Shown in pieces: positions 1 through 7,965 of a stretch of DNA of 31,479 bases. The DNA is from Sphingomonas sp. (lineage in GTDB: Bacteria; Pseudomonadota; Alphaproteobacteria; Sphingomonadales; Sphingomonadaceae): positions 1 to 31,479 of the forward strand of contig PNLG01000357.1 in assembly GCA_013822915.1 (NCBI GenBank). Direction: 5' to 3'. Position numbers and translations under genes: made by a program. The notes under the pieces are model-generated. The model did not search any database. It was not told the origin of the DNA and saw only the letters and a list, made by a program, of their open reading frames with translations. Numbering within the stretch: the stretch's first letter is position 1; each line of letters opens with the position of its first letter.

Positions 1-807
1 CCCGCAGAGGGGCGCCGCCTGATCGAGGCGGCGTTTGCGGCTGGCGTCACGCTGTTCGATACGGCCGATATTTACGGGTTTGACGGGGCAGGCGGCTTTG
101 GCGATGCCGAGGCGCTGCTGGGTCAAGTATTTGACGAAGCCCCGGGGCTGCGCGCGGAGATGGTGCTTGCGACCAAGGGCGGGATTACCCCGCCTGTCCC
201 CTATGATTCGGGGCGTGACTATCTGATGGCCGCGCTGGAGGCGTCGCTGCGGCGGCTGAGAACCGATCATGTCGATCTTTATCAGATCCACCGCCCTGAC
301 ATTCTGGCGCATCCGCAAGAGGTTGCGCGCACGCTGGAGGAGATGGTCGCGAGCGGCAAGGTGCGTGCGGTTGGCGTCTCCAACCACACGATCGAGCAAC
401 ACCGGGCGCTGGCGAACTTCCTGACCATCCCGCTGGCCTCGACCCAACCGGAGGTGTCGCCGCTTGTCATCGAACCGATTGAGGGCGGGCTGTTCGATCT
501 GGCGATGGCGGCGGATATGGCGGTGCTGGCCTGGTCCCCGCTGGGCGGCGGGCGGATTGGCGACCCGCAGGATGCGCGCGCGGTCGCAGTGTGCGCGGCG
601 CTTGATCCGGTCGCAAACGCTGCCGGGGTGTCGCGGGCGGTCGCCGCCTATAGCTGGATCATGGCCCACCCGGCGCGCGCTATCCCGATCGTCGGCACGC
701 AAAATCTGGCGCGGATTGCCGAAATTCCCGACGCGTTCAAATGCCAATGGACGCGCCAGGCCTGGTATGACGTGCTCGTTGCCGCGCGCGGAGTGAAGCT
801 GCCATGA
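1..807 (+). CDS. Aldo/keto reductase, 5' end outside window
   Basis: The reading frame is open from the first base, so the start lies upstream. The translation carries the AKR active-site tetrad: Asp and Tyr in TLFDTADIYG (about positions 50-84), Lys in VLATKGG (160-180) and His in VDLYQIHRPD (270-300). The C-terminal cofactor segment, with IPIVGTQNLARI, is complete. Family members reduce aldehydes and ketones with NAD(P)H in the cytoplasm. The stop overlaps the next start as ATGA (804-807), so it is probably translated together with the SsuD-like monooxygenase. One inferred role is removal of the aldehyde released by desulfonation. The substrate cannot be read from the sequence. Confidence 0.93.
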   Translation, partial: PAEGRRLIEAAFAAGVTLFDTADIYGFDGAGGFGDAEALLGQVFDEAPGLRAEMVLATKGGITPPVPYDSGRDYLMAALEASLRRLRTDHVDLYQIHRPDILAHPQEVARTLEEMVASGKVRAVGVSNHTIEQHRALANFLTIPLASTQPEVSPLVIEPIEGGLFDLAMAADMAVLAWSPLGGGRIGDPQDARAVAVCAALDPVANAAGVSRAVAAYSWIMAHPARAIPIVGTQNLARIAEIPDAFKCQWTRQAWYDVLVAARGVKLP

Positions 808-1880
808 GCGACTTGCCCACCCCGCTCCCCCCTTGCGAAATCAGCTGGTTTTCCGCGCTCTGCGATGATGATTATGAATTTCTGGGCCAAAGCGACCCGA
901 TGCTCCGCTCAAGCTGGGAGCATTGCCGCGACATTGTGATGCAGGCGCAGACCGGCGGGTTCGACAATATCCTGCTCCCGTCCGGCTATGCGCTCGGCAT
1001 CGACACCACCGCCTTTGCCGCCGGCATTGCGCCGATGCTGTCGCGGCTCGCGCTGTTGATGGCGGTGCGGGTGGGCGAAAGCTGGCCGCCACAGCTCGCG
1101 CGGCAGATTGCGACGATCGACCGGATGCTGGGCGGGCGGTTGAAGGTGAATATCATCTCGTCCGACCTGCCCGGTGAAACGCTGGCGTCGGCCCCGCGCT
1201 ATGCCCGCACGACCGAGGCGATGCACATTCTGAAGACGCTGCTGAACGGCGAGCCGCTCGACCATGACGGCGAATTCTGGAAGCTGAAAATTGACCCGCC
1301 GCGCATTGGCACGCTGTCGGGGAACGCGCCGCAGCTCTATTTCGGCGGATTGAGCGAAGATGCGCGCGAAGCCGCGGCCAAGGGCTGCGACGTCTATCTG
1401 ATGTGGCCGGACAAGCGCGAAGTCGTGGCCGAGATCATCGCCGACATGCGTGCCCGCGCCGCAAAATATGGCCGCACCCTCAAATTCGGCTACCGCGCGC
1501 ACATGATCGTGCGCGAAACCGAAAGCGAGGCCCGCGCCTATGCCGCGCGGCTGCTCTCAAAACTTGATGACGCGCAAGGGGCGGCGATCCGCGCCAAATC
1601 GCTCGATTCGCAATCGGCGGGGGTGGCGGCGCAAGCAGCCCTTCGCGATGGGGCCGATGATGAGGGCTTTGCCGAACCGCAATTGTGGACCGGCATTGGC
1701 CGCGCGCGCTCCGGCTGTGGCGCCGCGATTGTTGGCGACCCCGATCAGGTAATTGCCAAGCTCAACGATTATCGCAGCATGGGGATCGAGGCGTTCATCC
1801 TTTCGGGCTATCCGCACGCGGCGGAAGCGGACCGGGTGGCGCGGCATGTGTTGCCGCATATCGACCACGCGCTGCTGTAA
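804..1880 (+). CDS. SsuD-like FMNH2-dependent (alkane)sulfonate monooxygenase
   Basis: 358 aa, luciferase-like (LLM) flavin monooxygenase. The C-terminal half is strongly SsuD-like: FGYRAHMIVRETESEA keeps the Arg-X-His pair matching the SsuD active-site Arg/His, LWTGIGRARSGCGAAIVGDP matches the flexible lid-loop region, and IEAFILSGYPH matches the signature near the end. The N-terminus (ISWFSALCDDDYEFLG) differs from E. coli SsuD, so the substrate may not be a simple alkanesulfonate. SsuD-type enzymes use FMNH2 and O2 to split a C-S bond, giving aldehyde and sulfite. Flanking FMN reductase and sulfite dehydrogenase genes fit that chemistry. Another LLM substrate is possible. Confidence 0.9.
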   Translation: MSDLPTPLPPCEISWFSALCDDDYEFLGQSDPMLRSSWEHCRDIVMQAQTGGFDNILLPSGYALGIDTTAFAAGIAPMLSRLALLMAVRVGESWPPQLARQIATIDRMLGGRLKVNIISSDLPGETLASAPRYARTTEAMHILKTLLNGEPLDHDGEFWKLKIDPPRIGTLSGNAPQLYFGGLSEDAREAAAKGCDVYLMWPDKREVVAEIIADMRARAAKYGRTLKFGYRAHMIVRETESEARAYAARLLSKLDDAQGAAIRAKSLDSQSAGVAAQAALRDGADDEGFAEPQLWTGIGRARSGCGAAIVGDPDQVIAKLNDYRSMGIEAFILSGYPHAAEADRVARHVLPHIDHALL

Positions 1881-1934
1881 TCCTGTGCTTGTTCGGCACA
1901 TGCGCTCCGCGTATCGCAGGGGCGCGCCGCGACT

Positions 1935-1938
1935 GGAG
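1935..1938 (+). promoter_or_regulatory. Shine-Dalgarno GGAG that sets a GTG start
   Basis: GGAG lies 7 bases before the GTG at 1946. It supports this start over far longer upstream open-frame extensions that would overlap the monooxygenase gene. Confidence 0.6.
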
Positions 1939-1945
1939 TTCGATT

Positions 1946-2533
1946 GTGCTTGAGACGAGTGTTTCCTCCCGCCCGCTGGTGGTCGGCATTGGCGGCACGA
2001 TCGGCGGGGTTGCCTCGACCGAGCGCGCGCTGATGATGGCGCTCGACAGCGCGGGGCAGGCAGGCTTTGCGACTCGGCTGTTCGGGGGGGAGGCGCTGGC
2101 GCAATTGCCGCTCTACAACCCCAAGGCAGCCGATCGCAGCCCCGCCGAGCGCGAATTTGTTGACGCGGTGCGCCAGGCATCGGCGCTGATCATCGCGAGT
2201 CCGGGCTATCATGGCAGCATTTCGGGGCTGGTCAAAAACGCGCTCGACCTGCTGGAGGAAACAGCGCGCGATGCGCGGCCCTATCTCGCCGATATGCCGG
2301 TCGGGTTGATCGCCACCGCTTATGGCTGGCAAGCAACCGGCAGCACGATCGCGGCGCTGCGTTCGATCGTCCACGCGCTGCGCGGCTGGCCGACACCGTT
2401 TGCGGCCGCCATCAACACCCAGATCACCAAATTTGATGAGGAGGGCGGCGCCAGCGAACCCGCCGTTGTCGAGCAACTCGCGCTCGTCGGGCAACAGGTG
2501 GCACGGTTTGCGCCGCTGGTCGCGCATGGTTGA
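1946..2533 (+). CDS. NAD(P)H-dependent FMN reductase (SsuE/MsuE-like)
   Basis: 195 aa from a GTG start supported by an upstream GGAG; this length is normal for the family. The flavodoxin-like fold shows in VVGIGGTIGGVASTERALM (residues 12-30, FMN phosphate loop) and in SPGYHGSISGLVKNALD (85-101), the classic FMN_red motif. Such enzymes reduce free FMN with NAD(P)H and hand it to a two-component monooxygenase. It sits 65 bases after the SsuD-like gene and overlaps the next gene by 8 bases, so it is very likely the flavin supplier of that monooxygenase. Confidence 0.92.
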   Translation: MLETSVSSRPLVVGIGGTIGGVASTERALMMALDSAGQAGFATRLFGGEALAQLPLYNPKAADRSPAEREFVDAVRQASALIIASPGYHGSISGLVKNALDLLEETARDARPYLADMPVGLIATAYGWQATGSTIAALRSIVHALRGWPTPFAAAINTQITKFDEEGGASEPAVVEQLALVGQQVARFAPLVAHG

Positions 2534-3722
2534 GCTGTCGCGCCGGGGTGCGCTGGGCGCACTTGGCGCAGGGGCGGTCGCGACCCCGTTGTTGGCGCAG
2601 GATCTGGTTCGGCTCGGTTTTGCCAACGGCGACCGCGCGGTGGCGGGCGGCTTCCCCGAAAAGGGCGCGATGATCGTGCAGCGCAGCCGCGCGCCGGTGC
2701 TGGAGACGCCGTGGGACGTCTATGGGCGCGGGGTCTTCACCCGCAATGACCGTTTTTACGTGCGCTGGCATTATTCGGACATTCCATTGTCGGTGGATGT
2801 GGCTGCGTTCCGGTTGCGGATCGGCGGGGCGGTCAATTCCCCGCGCGCCTTGACGCTGGGCGAACTGCTCAAACTGCCACGGGTGGAGCTGGCGGCGGTC
2901 AATCAGTGCGCGGGCAATTCGCGCGGCCATTTCACCCCGCGCGTCGCCGGCGCGCAATGGGGGCATGGCGCGATGGGCAATGCGCGCTGGGTAGGCGTGC
3001 GGTTGCGCGATGTGCTTGATCTGGCAGGGGTGCGGGCAGGGGCGACCGCCGTGCGCTTTGCGGGGCTTGACCGGCCGCCGGTGGAGGGTGCGCCCTGGTA
3101 TGCCAAGTCGCTGAGCGTCGATCACGCGCGCGATGGCGAGGTGATGATCGCCTTTGCCATGAATGGTGCGGCGCTGCCGATGCTGAACGGCTTTCCGATC
3201 CGGCTGGTGGTGCCGGGGTGGTATTCAACCTATTGGATCAAGGCGCTCGACCGGATCGAGGTGCTGACCGGCGCGGACGATAATTTCTGGATGGCGAAGG
3301 CTTACCGGATCCCAACGACACCGGACGGTGGGGTTGCGCCCGGCACCAAGGATTTTGCGAGCACGCCGATCGGCGCGATGGTGCCGCGCAGTTTCGTGAC
3401 GAGTGTTGCCGACGGGGCGGTGGTTCGCGCTGGTCAGCCGCTGTCGCTTGGCGGGCTGGCGATGGGTGGGGATGCGGGTGTCGCGCGGGTCGATCTGCGC
3501 GTTGATGGCGCGCCTTGGCAGGCGGCCACGCTGGAGGTCGACCACGGCCGCTACAGCTTTCGCCGCTGGACCGCGACCTTGCCACCGCTGGCACGTGGGA
3601 CGCACAGCATCGGCGTGCGATGCACCAACGCGAGCGGCGTGGCGCAGCCCGAGGTCGCGGTGTGGAACCCGAGCGGTTATCAGCGTGGCGTCATCGAAAC
3701 CATTAAGGTCATCGCGCAATGA
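2526..3722 (+). CDS. SorA-like molybdopterin sulfite dehydrogenase, Tat-exported
   Basis: 398 aa from ATG 2526, overlapping the FMN reductase gene by 8 bases. A short Tat-type leader (SRRGALGALGAGAVATPLLAQ, residues 5-25) points to folded export. The sulfite-oxidase Moco domain covers about 60-270, with VNQCAGNSRGHF carrying the Mo-ligand Cys128 and GWYSTYWIKALDRIEV near 231-246. The C-terminal part (about 290-395) is the Ig-like Mo-co dimerisation domain. The family oxidises sulfite to sulfate and passes electrons to cytochrome c. The adjacent small cytochrome gene makes a SorAB pair the best reading. Another substrate for this family (for example a YedY-like sulfoxide) is less likely. Confidence 0.9.
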   Translation: MVELSRRGALGALGAGAVATPLLAQDLVRLGFANGDRAVAGGFPEKGAMIVQRSRAPVLETPWDVYGRGVFTRNDRFYVRWHYSDIPLSVDVAAFRLRIGGAVNSPRALTLGELLKLPRVELAAVNQCAGNSRGHFTPRVAGAQWGHGAMGNARWVGVRLRDVLDLAGVRAGATAVRFAGLDRPPVEGAPWYAKSLSVDHARDGEVMIAFAMNGAALPMLNGFPIRLVVPGWYSTYWIKALDRIEVLTGADDNFWMAKAYRIPTTPDGGVAPGTKDFASTPIGAMVPRSFVTSVADGAVVRAGQPLSLGGLAMGGDAGVARVDLRVDGAPWQAATLEVDHGRYSFRRWTATLPPLARGTHSIGVRCTNASGVAQPEVAVWNPSGYQRGVIETIKVIAQ

Positions 3723-4078
3723 AGCGTGCCCTTCCTCTCGCCCTTGTCGCAATCGTTGCGGGCTGTGGCGGACCGCCTGCTGCCAAGAGCGATCCGGCTG
3801 GGTCGTTTCGGTTCGAGAACAAGGCGATTGAGCTGCCCGCTGACCGGCTGACGCTGGCGCCGGGGGCCGCCAATGAGCTGATCGCGCAAAATTGCACCGG
3901 CTGTCATTCCGCCGAAATGCTGACCACGCAGCCGTCGCTTGACGCCAAAACCTGGGCTGCTGAAATTGCGAAAATGCGCAAAGTCTATCACGCCCCCATC
4001 GACCCCGCCGACGAGGCCCGGCTGGTGGCCGCGCTCAGCGCCCTGCCGGGGCAGCCGGGCGCGCGGGCTATACCCTGA
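3719..4078 (+). CDS. SorB-like monoheme cytochrome c lipoprotein
   Basis: 119 aa; ATGA overlap (3719-3722) with the molybdoenzyme gene. The N-terminus is a lipoprotein signal ending in IVAG-Cys (Cys16), so the mature protein should be lipid-anchored. A single heme motif CTGCH lies in LIAQNCTGCHSAEM, and Met in KMRKVYH is a plausible sixth ligand. The size and arrangement match SorB, the electron acceptor subunit of bacterial sulfite dehydrogenase. The last 11 bases overlap the 3' end of the convergent HAD gene. The lipid anchor is a prediction from the lipobox. Confidence 0.88.
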   Translation: MKRALPLALVAIVAGCGGPPAAKSDPAGSFRFENKAIELPADRLTLAPGAANELIAQNCTGCHSAEMLTTQPSLDAKTWAAEIAKMRKVYHAPIDPADEARLVAALSALPGQPGARAIP

Positions 4079-4682
4079 GCAGCCCGACCGAAACCAGATC
4101 GGCGCGCAGTGTCGCTGCATCGGTGAACAGCCGCGCCGTAATGCCCATCGCCGCTGCGCTTTCGACATTGGCCGGATTGTCATCGACGAAAAAGGCTTCC
4201 TCAGCGCGCAGGCCAAAGCGGTCGAGCGCGAGCGTGTAAATCGCCGGGTCGGGCTTCATCAGCCGCTCGTCCCCCGAAATCACAAAGCCGCGGAACTGGT
4301 CAAAAAAGGTCGCCTCGCGCGCACGGAATGGCGGCCAGAATTCGCCCGAAAAGTTAGAGATCACATGGAGCGGCACTGATGCGGCGGCCAGTTCCTCGAC
4401 AATCGCGTGCACCCCCGGCATCGGATCGCCGATGCTGTCGAGATAGCGGTCGCGCCACGCCAGAATCAGCGCTTCATGCTCGGGAAATTGCGCGATCAGC
4501 TCGGCGGATGTTTCGGCAAAGGGCCGCCCGGCGTCGTGCTGAAAATGCCATTCGGTCGTCAGCACATCGCGCAAAAACGCATCAAGCGCCCGATCATCGT
4601 CGATCAGGCGCCGATACAGGAACCTTGGGTTCCAATCATATAAAACCTTGCCGACATCAAAGATCGCGGCCCGGACAGTCAC
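4068..4682 (-). CDS. HAD-family phosphatase (YihX-like subclass IA)
   Basis: 204 aa. All HAD motifs are visible: motif I IFDVGKVLYDW (nucleophile Asp, with Gly in the usual second Asp place as in YihX-type FDLGNV), motif II VISNFSGE, motif III Lys in LMKPDPAIY, and motif IV FFVDDNPANV. An alpha-helical cap lies between motifs I and II (about 20-90). Relatives dephosphorylate sugar phosphates such as glucose-1-phosphate; the substrate here is unknown. It lies just downstream of rpmJ on the same strand with an 11-base gap, so it may be expressed from the rpmJ promoter. It converges with the cytochrome gene. Confidence 0.88.
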   Translation of the reverse strand: MTVRAAIFDVGKVLYDWNPRFLYRRLIDDDRALDAFLRDVLTTEWHFQHDAGRPFAETSAELIAQFPEHEALILAWRDRYLDSIGDPMPGVHAIVEELAAASVPLHVISNFSGEFWPPFRAREATFFDQFRGFVISGDERLMKPDPAIYTLALDRFGLRAEEAFFVDDNPANVESAAAMGITARLFTDAATLRADLVSVGLLRV

Positions 4683-4693
4683 GGCGCGGCGGC

Positions 4694-4819
4694 TTAGCCC
4701 TGGCGCGCTTTGAACCGGCGGTTGGTCTTGTTGATGACATAGGTGCGCCCGCGGCGGCGAATCACGCGGTTGTCGCGATGCCGACCTTTGAGCGACTTAA
4801 GGGAATTGCGGATCTTCAT
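4694..4819 (-). CDS. rpmJ: 50S ribosomal protein L36, cysteine-free form
   Basis: A 41-residue protein read on the minus strand from ATG at 4819: it begins MKIRNSLKSLKGRHRDN and ends TNRRFKARQG. Length, charge and pattern are those of bL36. The zinc-ribbon cysteines and histidine of the classical form are absent, as in the zinc-independent YkgO-type paralogue usual in alphaproteobacteria. It is a component of the large ribosomal subunit. A GAGAAG sequence lies upstream of the start. Confidence 0.95.
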   Translation of the reverse strand: MKIRNSLKSLKGRHRDNRVIRRRGRTYVINKTNRRFKARQG

Positions 4820-4864
4820 GATCGATTCGCTTCTCATTTCAACTTGAATTCGGGAAAGGCGACG

Positions 4865-4893
4865 CCACTATCCTCGGGGTCAGTGCAAGTCAA
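4865..4893 (-). promoter_or_regulatory. Candidate promoter for rpmJ
   Basis: On the minus strand TTGACT (4888-4893) is followed after 17 bases by TAGTGG (4865-4870), about 45 bases before the rpmJ start. The -35 box is good and the -10 box is poor, so this is tentative. Confidence 0.35.
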
Positions 4894-4994
4894 GCGATTG
4901 CGCGGGTCGGCGTCGGCAATCTCGGGCAATTTGGTGGCGCCGCGCGCCAAAATCGCCGACAATGGCGGTAGAGTCCATGGCGGGAGTATCAGTG

Positions 4995-5591
4995 ATGCAC
5001 AATTGGCGTATTCGAAGCGCAATCGGCATGGCGGCGCTGGTGTTGAGCGGCTGCATGACCGCCGCGCCGGTCAAGGTCACGCGCTTTCACCTTGGCGCGC
5101 AGATTGAGCGGGCCACGATTCTGGTCGAGCCCGATGCCGCCGCCACTAATGTCAGCGGGCTGGAATCCGGGCTCTATGCCGATGCCGTGCGTAGTGCGCT
5201 GGCCGCGCAGGGGTTTGTCGCAGCCGATCCGGGCGCGTCGGCGCCGCTGGTTGCGCGCTTCACCTTGACCCGCGCTGTGCGTGAGACTGAGCCCGCACGC
5301 GCACCCGTGACGATTGGCCTGGGCGGGGGCGGCTTTGGCGGCGGGGTTGGCGGCGGCGCGAATGTTGGCTTTGGCGTGGGCAAGACCCGCGCGCGCGAAG
5401 CCTATATCTCGGAACTGCGCGTGCAAATCCGGCGCGGCGCGGCCAGCGAGGTGATTTGGGAAGGGCGCGCCCAGCATCAGGCGGATACGCGCTCGCCCGA
5501 TGCGCAACCGCCGGTGGTTGCACGAAAATTGGCCGATGCGTTGTTCCGGGGCTTTCCGGGGGAGTCGGGGCGGACTATCACCGTCCCATGA
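4995..5591 (+). CDS. DUF4136-like outer-envelope lipoprotein
   Basis: 198 aa from ATG 4995, preferred over an upstream ATG at 4962 because GGGAG (4982-4986) sits 8 bases before it and the signal peptide then begins properly (MHNWRIRSAIG). The lipobox LSGC puts the lipid-modified Cys at residue 18. A glycine-rich stretch (about 108-128) is followed by YISELRVQIRRG and VIWEGRAQHQ, a pattern seen in DUF4136 proteins. The function of this family is unknown. The stop overlaps the carboxypeptidase start (ATGA at 5588-5591), hinting at linked expression. Confidence 0.8.
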   Translation: MHNWRIRSAIGMAALVLSGCMTAAPVKVTRFHLGAQIERATILVEPDAAATNVSGLESGLYADAVRSALAAQGFVAADPGASAPLVARFTLTRAVRETEPARAPVTIGLGGGGFGGGVGGGANVGFGVGKTRAREAYISELRVQIRRGAASEVIWEGRAQHQADTRSPDAQPPVVARKLADALFRGFPGESGRTITVP

Positions 5592-6706
5592 ACATCAGCA
5601 TCACCAGCGCCTTTGACGGCGGCAACATCCATGTCGCAGCCGTTGATGGTGACCGTGCCGATCTGGAGATTGTGCGCGACCACCAGTCCGATTTTTACCA
5701 GTGGTTTTATTTCCGGGTGGCGGGTGCGCAGGGCCGCGAAATCGTGCTGCGGATCACCAATGCGGCCGGATCGGCCTATCCCATGGGCTGGCCCGGCTAT
5801 CGCGCGCGGGTGAGCACCGACCGCGAGCATTGGACGCTGGCGCCGACGCGCTATGTGGATGGTGTGCTTGAAGTCACCCATAGGGTTTCCAGCCCGCTGG
5901 TCTGGTTTGCCTATTTCGCGCCCTATACGATGGAACGGCACAATGCGCTGATCGCGCGCTATGCCGCGACGCCGGGGGTTCGCCACCGCGAATTGGGGCA
6001 TTCGATCGACGGGCAGCCGATTGATTGCCTGTCGGTCGGGCATGGGGCGAAGCCGGTGTGGCTCTATGCGCGGCAACATCCCGGCGAGACAATGGCCGAA
6101 TACTGGATCGAAGGGGCGCTCGAGCGGCTGGCGGATGCGCAGGATCCAGTGACGGCGGCGCTGCTGGCCAAGGCAACTTTTCACCTGGTGCCGAACATGA
6201 ACCCAGACGGGTCGGCGCGCGGTCATTTGCGCACGAATGCAGTCGGGGTCAACCTGAACCGCGAATGGGCCGAACCCAGCGTGACGCGCAGCCCCGAAGT
6301 GCTATGCGTGCGGAATGCGATGGACGCGACCGGTGTTGCCTTTGCCATTGACGCGCACGGCGATGAAGCGATCCCGGCCAATTTTATCGCGGGGTTTGAA
6401 GGAATTCCAAGCTGGAGCGACGCGCTGGGCGACAAATTCTATCGCTTTCAACACGCGCTTGCCGCCCATACCCCCGAATTCCAGACGCAAATGGGCTATC
6501 CCAAATCGGCGGCGGGGAAAGCCAATCTGGCGATGTCGACCAACCAATTGGCACATCGTTACGGCGCGGTCGCGATGACGCTCGAAATGCCGTTCAAGGA
6601 TCATGATCCAAACCCCGACCCGACTCATGGCTGGTCCCCGGCGCGCTGCCGGGCGCTCGCGCACGCTTGCCTCGATGTGCTGGCGGCGCAGATCGATGAT
6701 ATCTGA
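5588..6706 (+). CDS. M14 family carboxypeptidase (cytosolic CCP/Nna1-like)
   Basis: 372 aa from the ATGA overlap at 5588. The N-terminal beta-sandwich domain (about 1-125, with DFYQWFYFRV and SPLVWFAYFAPYT) is typical of cytosolic-type M14 carboxypeptidases. The zinc site is HPGET (His and Glu) plus His in FAIDAHGDEA; the catalytic Glu lies in MTLEMPFKD. HLVPNMNPDGSARGHLR and GVNLNREW are family signatures for substrate binding. There is no signal peptide, so it probably acts in the cytoplasm, removing C-terminal residues from peptides. The physiological substrate of bacterial members is not settled. Confidence 0.92.
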   Translation: MNISITSAFDGGNIHVAAVDGDRADLEIVRDHQSDFYQWFYFRVAGAQGREIVLRITNAAGSAYPMGWPGYRARVSTDREHWTLAPTRYVDGVLEVTHRVSSPLVWFAYFAPYTMERHNALIARYAATPGVRHRELGHSIDGQPIDCLSVGHGAKPVWLYARQHPGETMAEYWIEGALERLADAQDPVTAALLAKATFHLVPNMNPDGSARGHLRTNAVGVNLNREWAEPSVTRSPEVLCVRNAMDATGVAFAIDAHGDEAIPANFIAGFEGIPSWSDALGDKFYRFQHALAAHTPEFQTQMGYPKSAAGKANLAMSTNQLAHRYGAVAMTLEMPFKDHDPNPDPTHGWSPARCRALAHACLDVLAAQIDDI

Positions 6707-6742
6707 ACCCGTTTCCTTGAACCCGTTGAGAGTCTGCGAACG

Positions 6743-7429
6743 ATGCCCACCCTTGTCTTGATCCGCCACGGCCAGTCGGCGTGGAACCTTGAAAACCGCT
6801 TCACCGGCTGGTGGGATGTCGATGTGACCGAGCAGGGGGCAGCGGAGGCACGCGCCGCCGGGCGGTTGATGGGCGAGCGGGGCCTTGATTTCGACCGCTG
6901 TTTCACCTCGCTCCAGACGCGGGCGATCAAGACGCTCAACCTCGCGCTGGAGGAGATGGGGCGGCTGTGGTTGCCGGTGGAGAAAGACTGGCGGCTGAAC
7001 GAGCGGCATTATGGCGGGCTGACCGGCCTCGACAAGGCGGAGACCGCGGCCAAGCATGGCGATGACCAGGTCAAGATCTGGCGCCGTAGTTTCGATGTGC
7101 CGCCACCGCCGATCGAGGCTGGATCGCCCTTCGACCTGTCGGGCGACCGCCGCTATGCCGGGATCACCGTGCCCGCGACCGAGAGCCTGAAAGACACGAT
7201 TGCGCGGGTGCTCCCCTATTGGGAAGCGACCATCGCGCCTGCTTTGCGCGGTGGCGAGCGGGTGCTCATTTCCGCGCATGGCAATTCGCTGCGCGCGCTG
7301 GTCAAGCATTTGTCGGGTATTGCCGATGACGCAATCACCCATCTGGAAATTCCGACCGGCCAGCCGATTGTCTATGAACTTGATGCCGGGCTGAACGCGA
7401 TCGACCGCTATTATCTGAGCGAGCGATGA
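6743..7429 (+). CDS. gpmA: 2,3-bisphosphoglycerate-dependent phosphoglycerate mutase
   Basis: 228 aa, the usual length. The phosphohistidine motif LIRHGQSAWN (His9) starts the protein, LNERHYGGLTG carries the catalytic Glu, and ISAHGNSLRALVKHL supplies the second active-site His. It interconverts 3- and 2-phosphoglycerate in glycolysis in the cytoplasm. It stands just ahead of purE and purK on the same strand. Confidence 0.97.
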   Translation: MPTLVLIRHGQSAWNLENRFTGWWDVDVTEQGAAEARAAGRLMGERGLDFDRCFTSLQTRAIKTLNLALEEMGRLWLPVEKDWRLNERHYGGLTGLDKAETAAKHGDDQVKIWRRSFDVPPPPIEAGSPFDLSGDRRYAGITVPATESLKDTIARVLPYWEATIAPALRGGERVLISAHGNSLRALVKHLSGIADDAITHLEIPTGQPIVYELDAGLNAIDRYYLSER

Positions 7430-7475
7430 GCCGCGCCCGGTTGTCCTTTACCGTCACCGCCGCTAACCCCGGCGC

Positions 7476-7955
7476 ATGAACCCGCCGGTCGGTATCATCA
7501 TGGGCAGCACGTCCGATTGGGAGACGATGCACCACGCCGCCGATCTGCTCAGCGAACTCGGCGTCGCGTTTGAGGCAAAAGTGGTGTCGGCGCACCGCAC
7601 GCCGCAGCGCTTGTATGACTATGCGACGGGCGCTGCCGAGCGCGGGCTGAAAGTGATTATCGCCGGCGCAGGCGGCGCGGCGCACTTGCCGGGGATGGCA
7701 GCCGCGATGACGCATCTGCCCGTGCTTGGCGTGCCGGTCCAGTCAAAGGCATTGGACGGGATGGATAGCCTGCTCTCGATCGTGCAAATGCCCGCCGGCA
7801 TTCCTGTCGGGACGCTGGCGATCGGCAAGCCGGGGGCCAAGAATGCAGCCCTGCTGGCCGCCGCCATTCTCGCGCTCGGCGATGCAGACCTGGGCGCGCG
7901 GTTGCAGGCATGGCGCGCCACGCAGACCGATAGCGTCGCGACCGATCCGGCATGA
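7476..7955 (+). CDS. purE: N5-carboxyaminoimidazole ribonucleotide mutase
   Basis: 159 aa. GSTSDWETM near the N-terminus, SAHRTPQR and AGGAAHLPGM are the class I PurE signatures, with His in SAHRTP and the GAGGAAHLPG loop at the active site. It converts N5-CAIR to CAIR in purine synthesis. The purK start follows the stop after 10 bases, matching the biochemical coupling of the two steps. Confidence 0.97.
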   Translation: MNPPVGIIMGSTSDWETMHHAADLLSELGVAFEAKVVSAHRTPQRLYDYATGAAERGLKVIIAGAGGAAHLPGMAAAMTHLPVLGVPVQSKALDGMDSLLSIVQMPAGIPVGTLAIGKPGAKNAALLAAAILALGDADLGARLQAWRATQTDSVATDPA

Positions 7956-7965
7956 TCGCACTCTC

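Noticed and set aside
6302..7342. Long open frame on the minus strand opposite gpmA and the carboxypeptidase
   Set aside because: It spans two well-supported genes on the other strand and has no family features.
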